Shown: positions 5,877-5,965 of the stretch, in pieces
How the letters are laid out: every line of letters starts with the position of its first letter
Position numbering within the stretch: position 1 is the stretch's first letter
Source of the DNA: Lachnoclostridium sp. UBA5890
GTDB taxonomy: Bacteria > Bacillota > Clostridia > Lachnospirales > Lachnospiraceae
Assembly (NCBI GenBank): GCA_002431395.1
Contig: DJEU01000022.1
Span: 1 to 5,965 of the forward strand
Length of the DNA: 5,965 nucleotides
Reading direction: 5' to 3'
Notes under the pieces: generated by a model
What the model saw: only the letters and a program-made list of their open reading frames with translations
Database searches by the model: none
Told to the model about the DNA's origin: nothing
Made by a program: the position numbers and the translations under genes

Positions 5877-5963
5877 CTATTCAGGATCCAATGTATGGAA
5901 ATCAATGAATCGTCGTGCTTGCACGTAAGAGACTTTGATTTCCATACATTGAGATCCTAATAG
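5877..5963. repeat. Long imperfect palindrome with nested CUUG-loop hairpin
   Basis: The central stem is 17 perfect base pairs: 5889-5905 pairs with 5935-5951. Beyond an unpaired A at 5952, AGGATC (5883-5888) pairs with GATCCT (5953-5958). Beyond an unpaired C at 5882, CTATT (5877-5881) pairs with AATAG (5959-5963), giving 28 pairs in all. The 29-base loop holds its own hairpin, CGTG-CTTG-CACG (5914-5925), a G-C-closed CUUG tetraloop in RNA. There is no U tract, so a simple terminator is unlikely. It lies upstream of the 5304-5831 gene and outside its ribosome site, and it may run beyond the window edge. It is most like a small dispersed palindromic repeat. Confidence 0.8.
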
Positions 5964-5965
5964 GG

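Overview
This window looks like chromosomal DNA from a low-to-moderate-GC, Gram-positive anaerobe of the Clostridia, most plausibly a gut Lachnospiraceae member. The case rests on strong purine-rich ribosome binding sites, a compact clostridial-length NadB, a GH10 xylanase with a Gram-positive lipobox, a streptococcal/clostridial-type TrpRS, and a Ser/Tyr-rich protein with an acidic tail of a kind common in gut Firmicutes. The family assignment is inference from protein style, not a database result.

Layout, left to right. Positions 1-60 are a short flank with no supportable gene. Positions 61-2237 (minus strand) hold a translationally coupled nadB-nadC pair, with the stop of nadB overlapping the start of nadC as ATGA. 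These encode two of the three steps from aspartate to nicotinate mononucleotide; nadA is not in the window. Positions 2238-2354 hold the likely nadB promoter inside a 9-bp inverted repeat. Positions 2355-3542 (minus) encode a lipid-anchored GH10 endo-xylanase. Positions 3543-3719 are a divergent control region with good -10 boxes on both strands. Positions 3720-4766 (plus) are trpS, followed by a strong bidirectional terminator at about 4782-4825 that also serves the converging genes on the right. Positions 4856-5221 (minus) encode a small exported basic protein of unknown function. Positions 5304-5831 (minus) encode a one-transmembrane-segment protein with a Cys/His cluster, a Ser-rich stalk and a very acidic C-terminus. 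Positions 5877-5963 are a long imperfect palindrome with a nested CUUG-tetraloop hairpin.

Functionally this is mostly housekeeping and metabolic DNA: de novo NAD synthesis, surface xylan breakdown and tRNA charging. The two small genes on the right are the least understood and may form a surface- or envelope-related pair. I see no convincing new multi-gene system. The items most worth a second look are the right-edge palindrome, whose outer 14 bases recur in inverted orientation at the left edge (33-46), the Cys/His-Ser-acidic membrane protein, and the trpS leader, which carries two tiny ORFs ending at the trpS start codon. There is no gene-free stretch longer than 300 bases.
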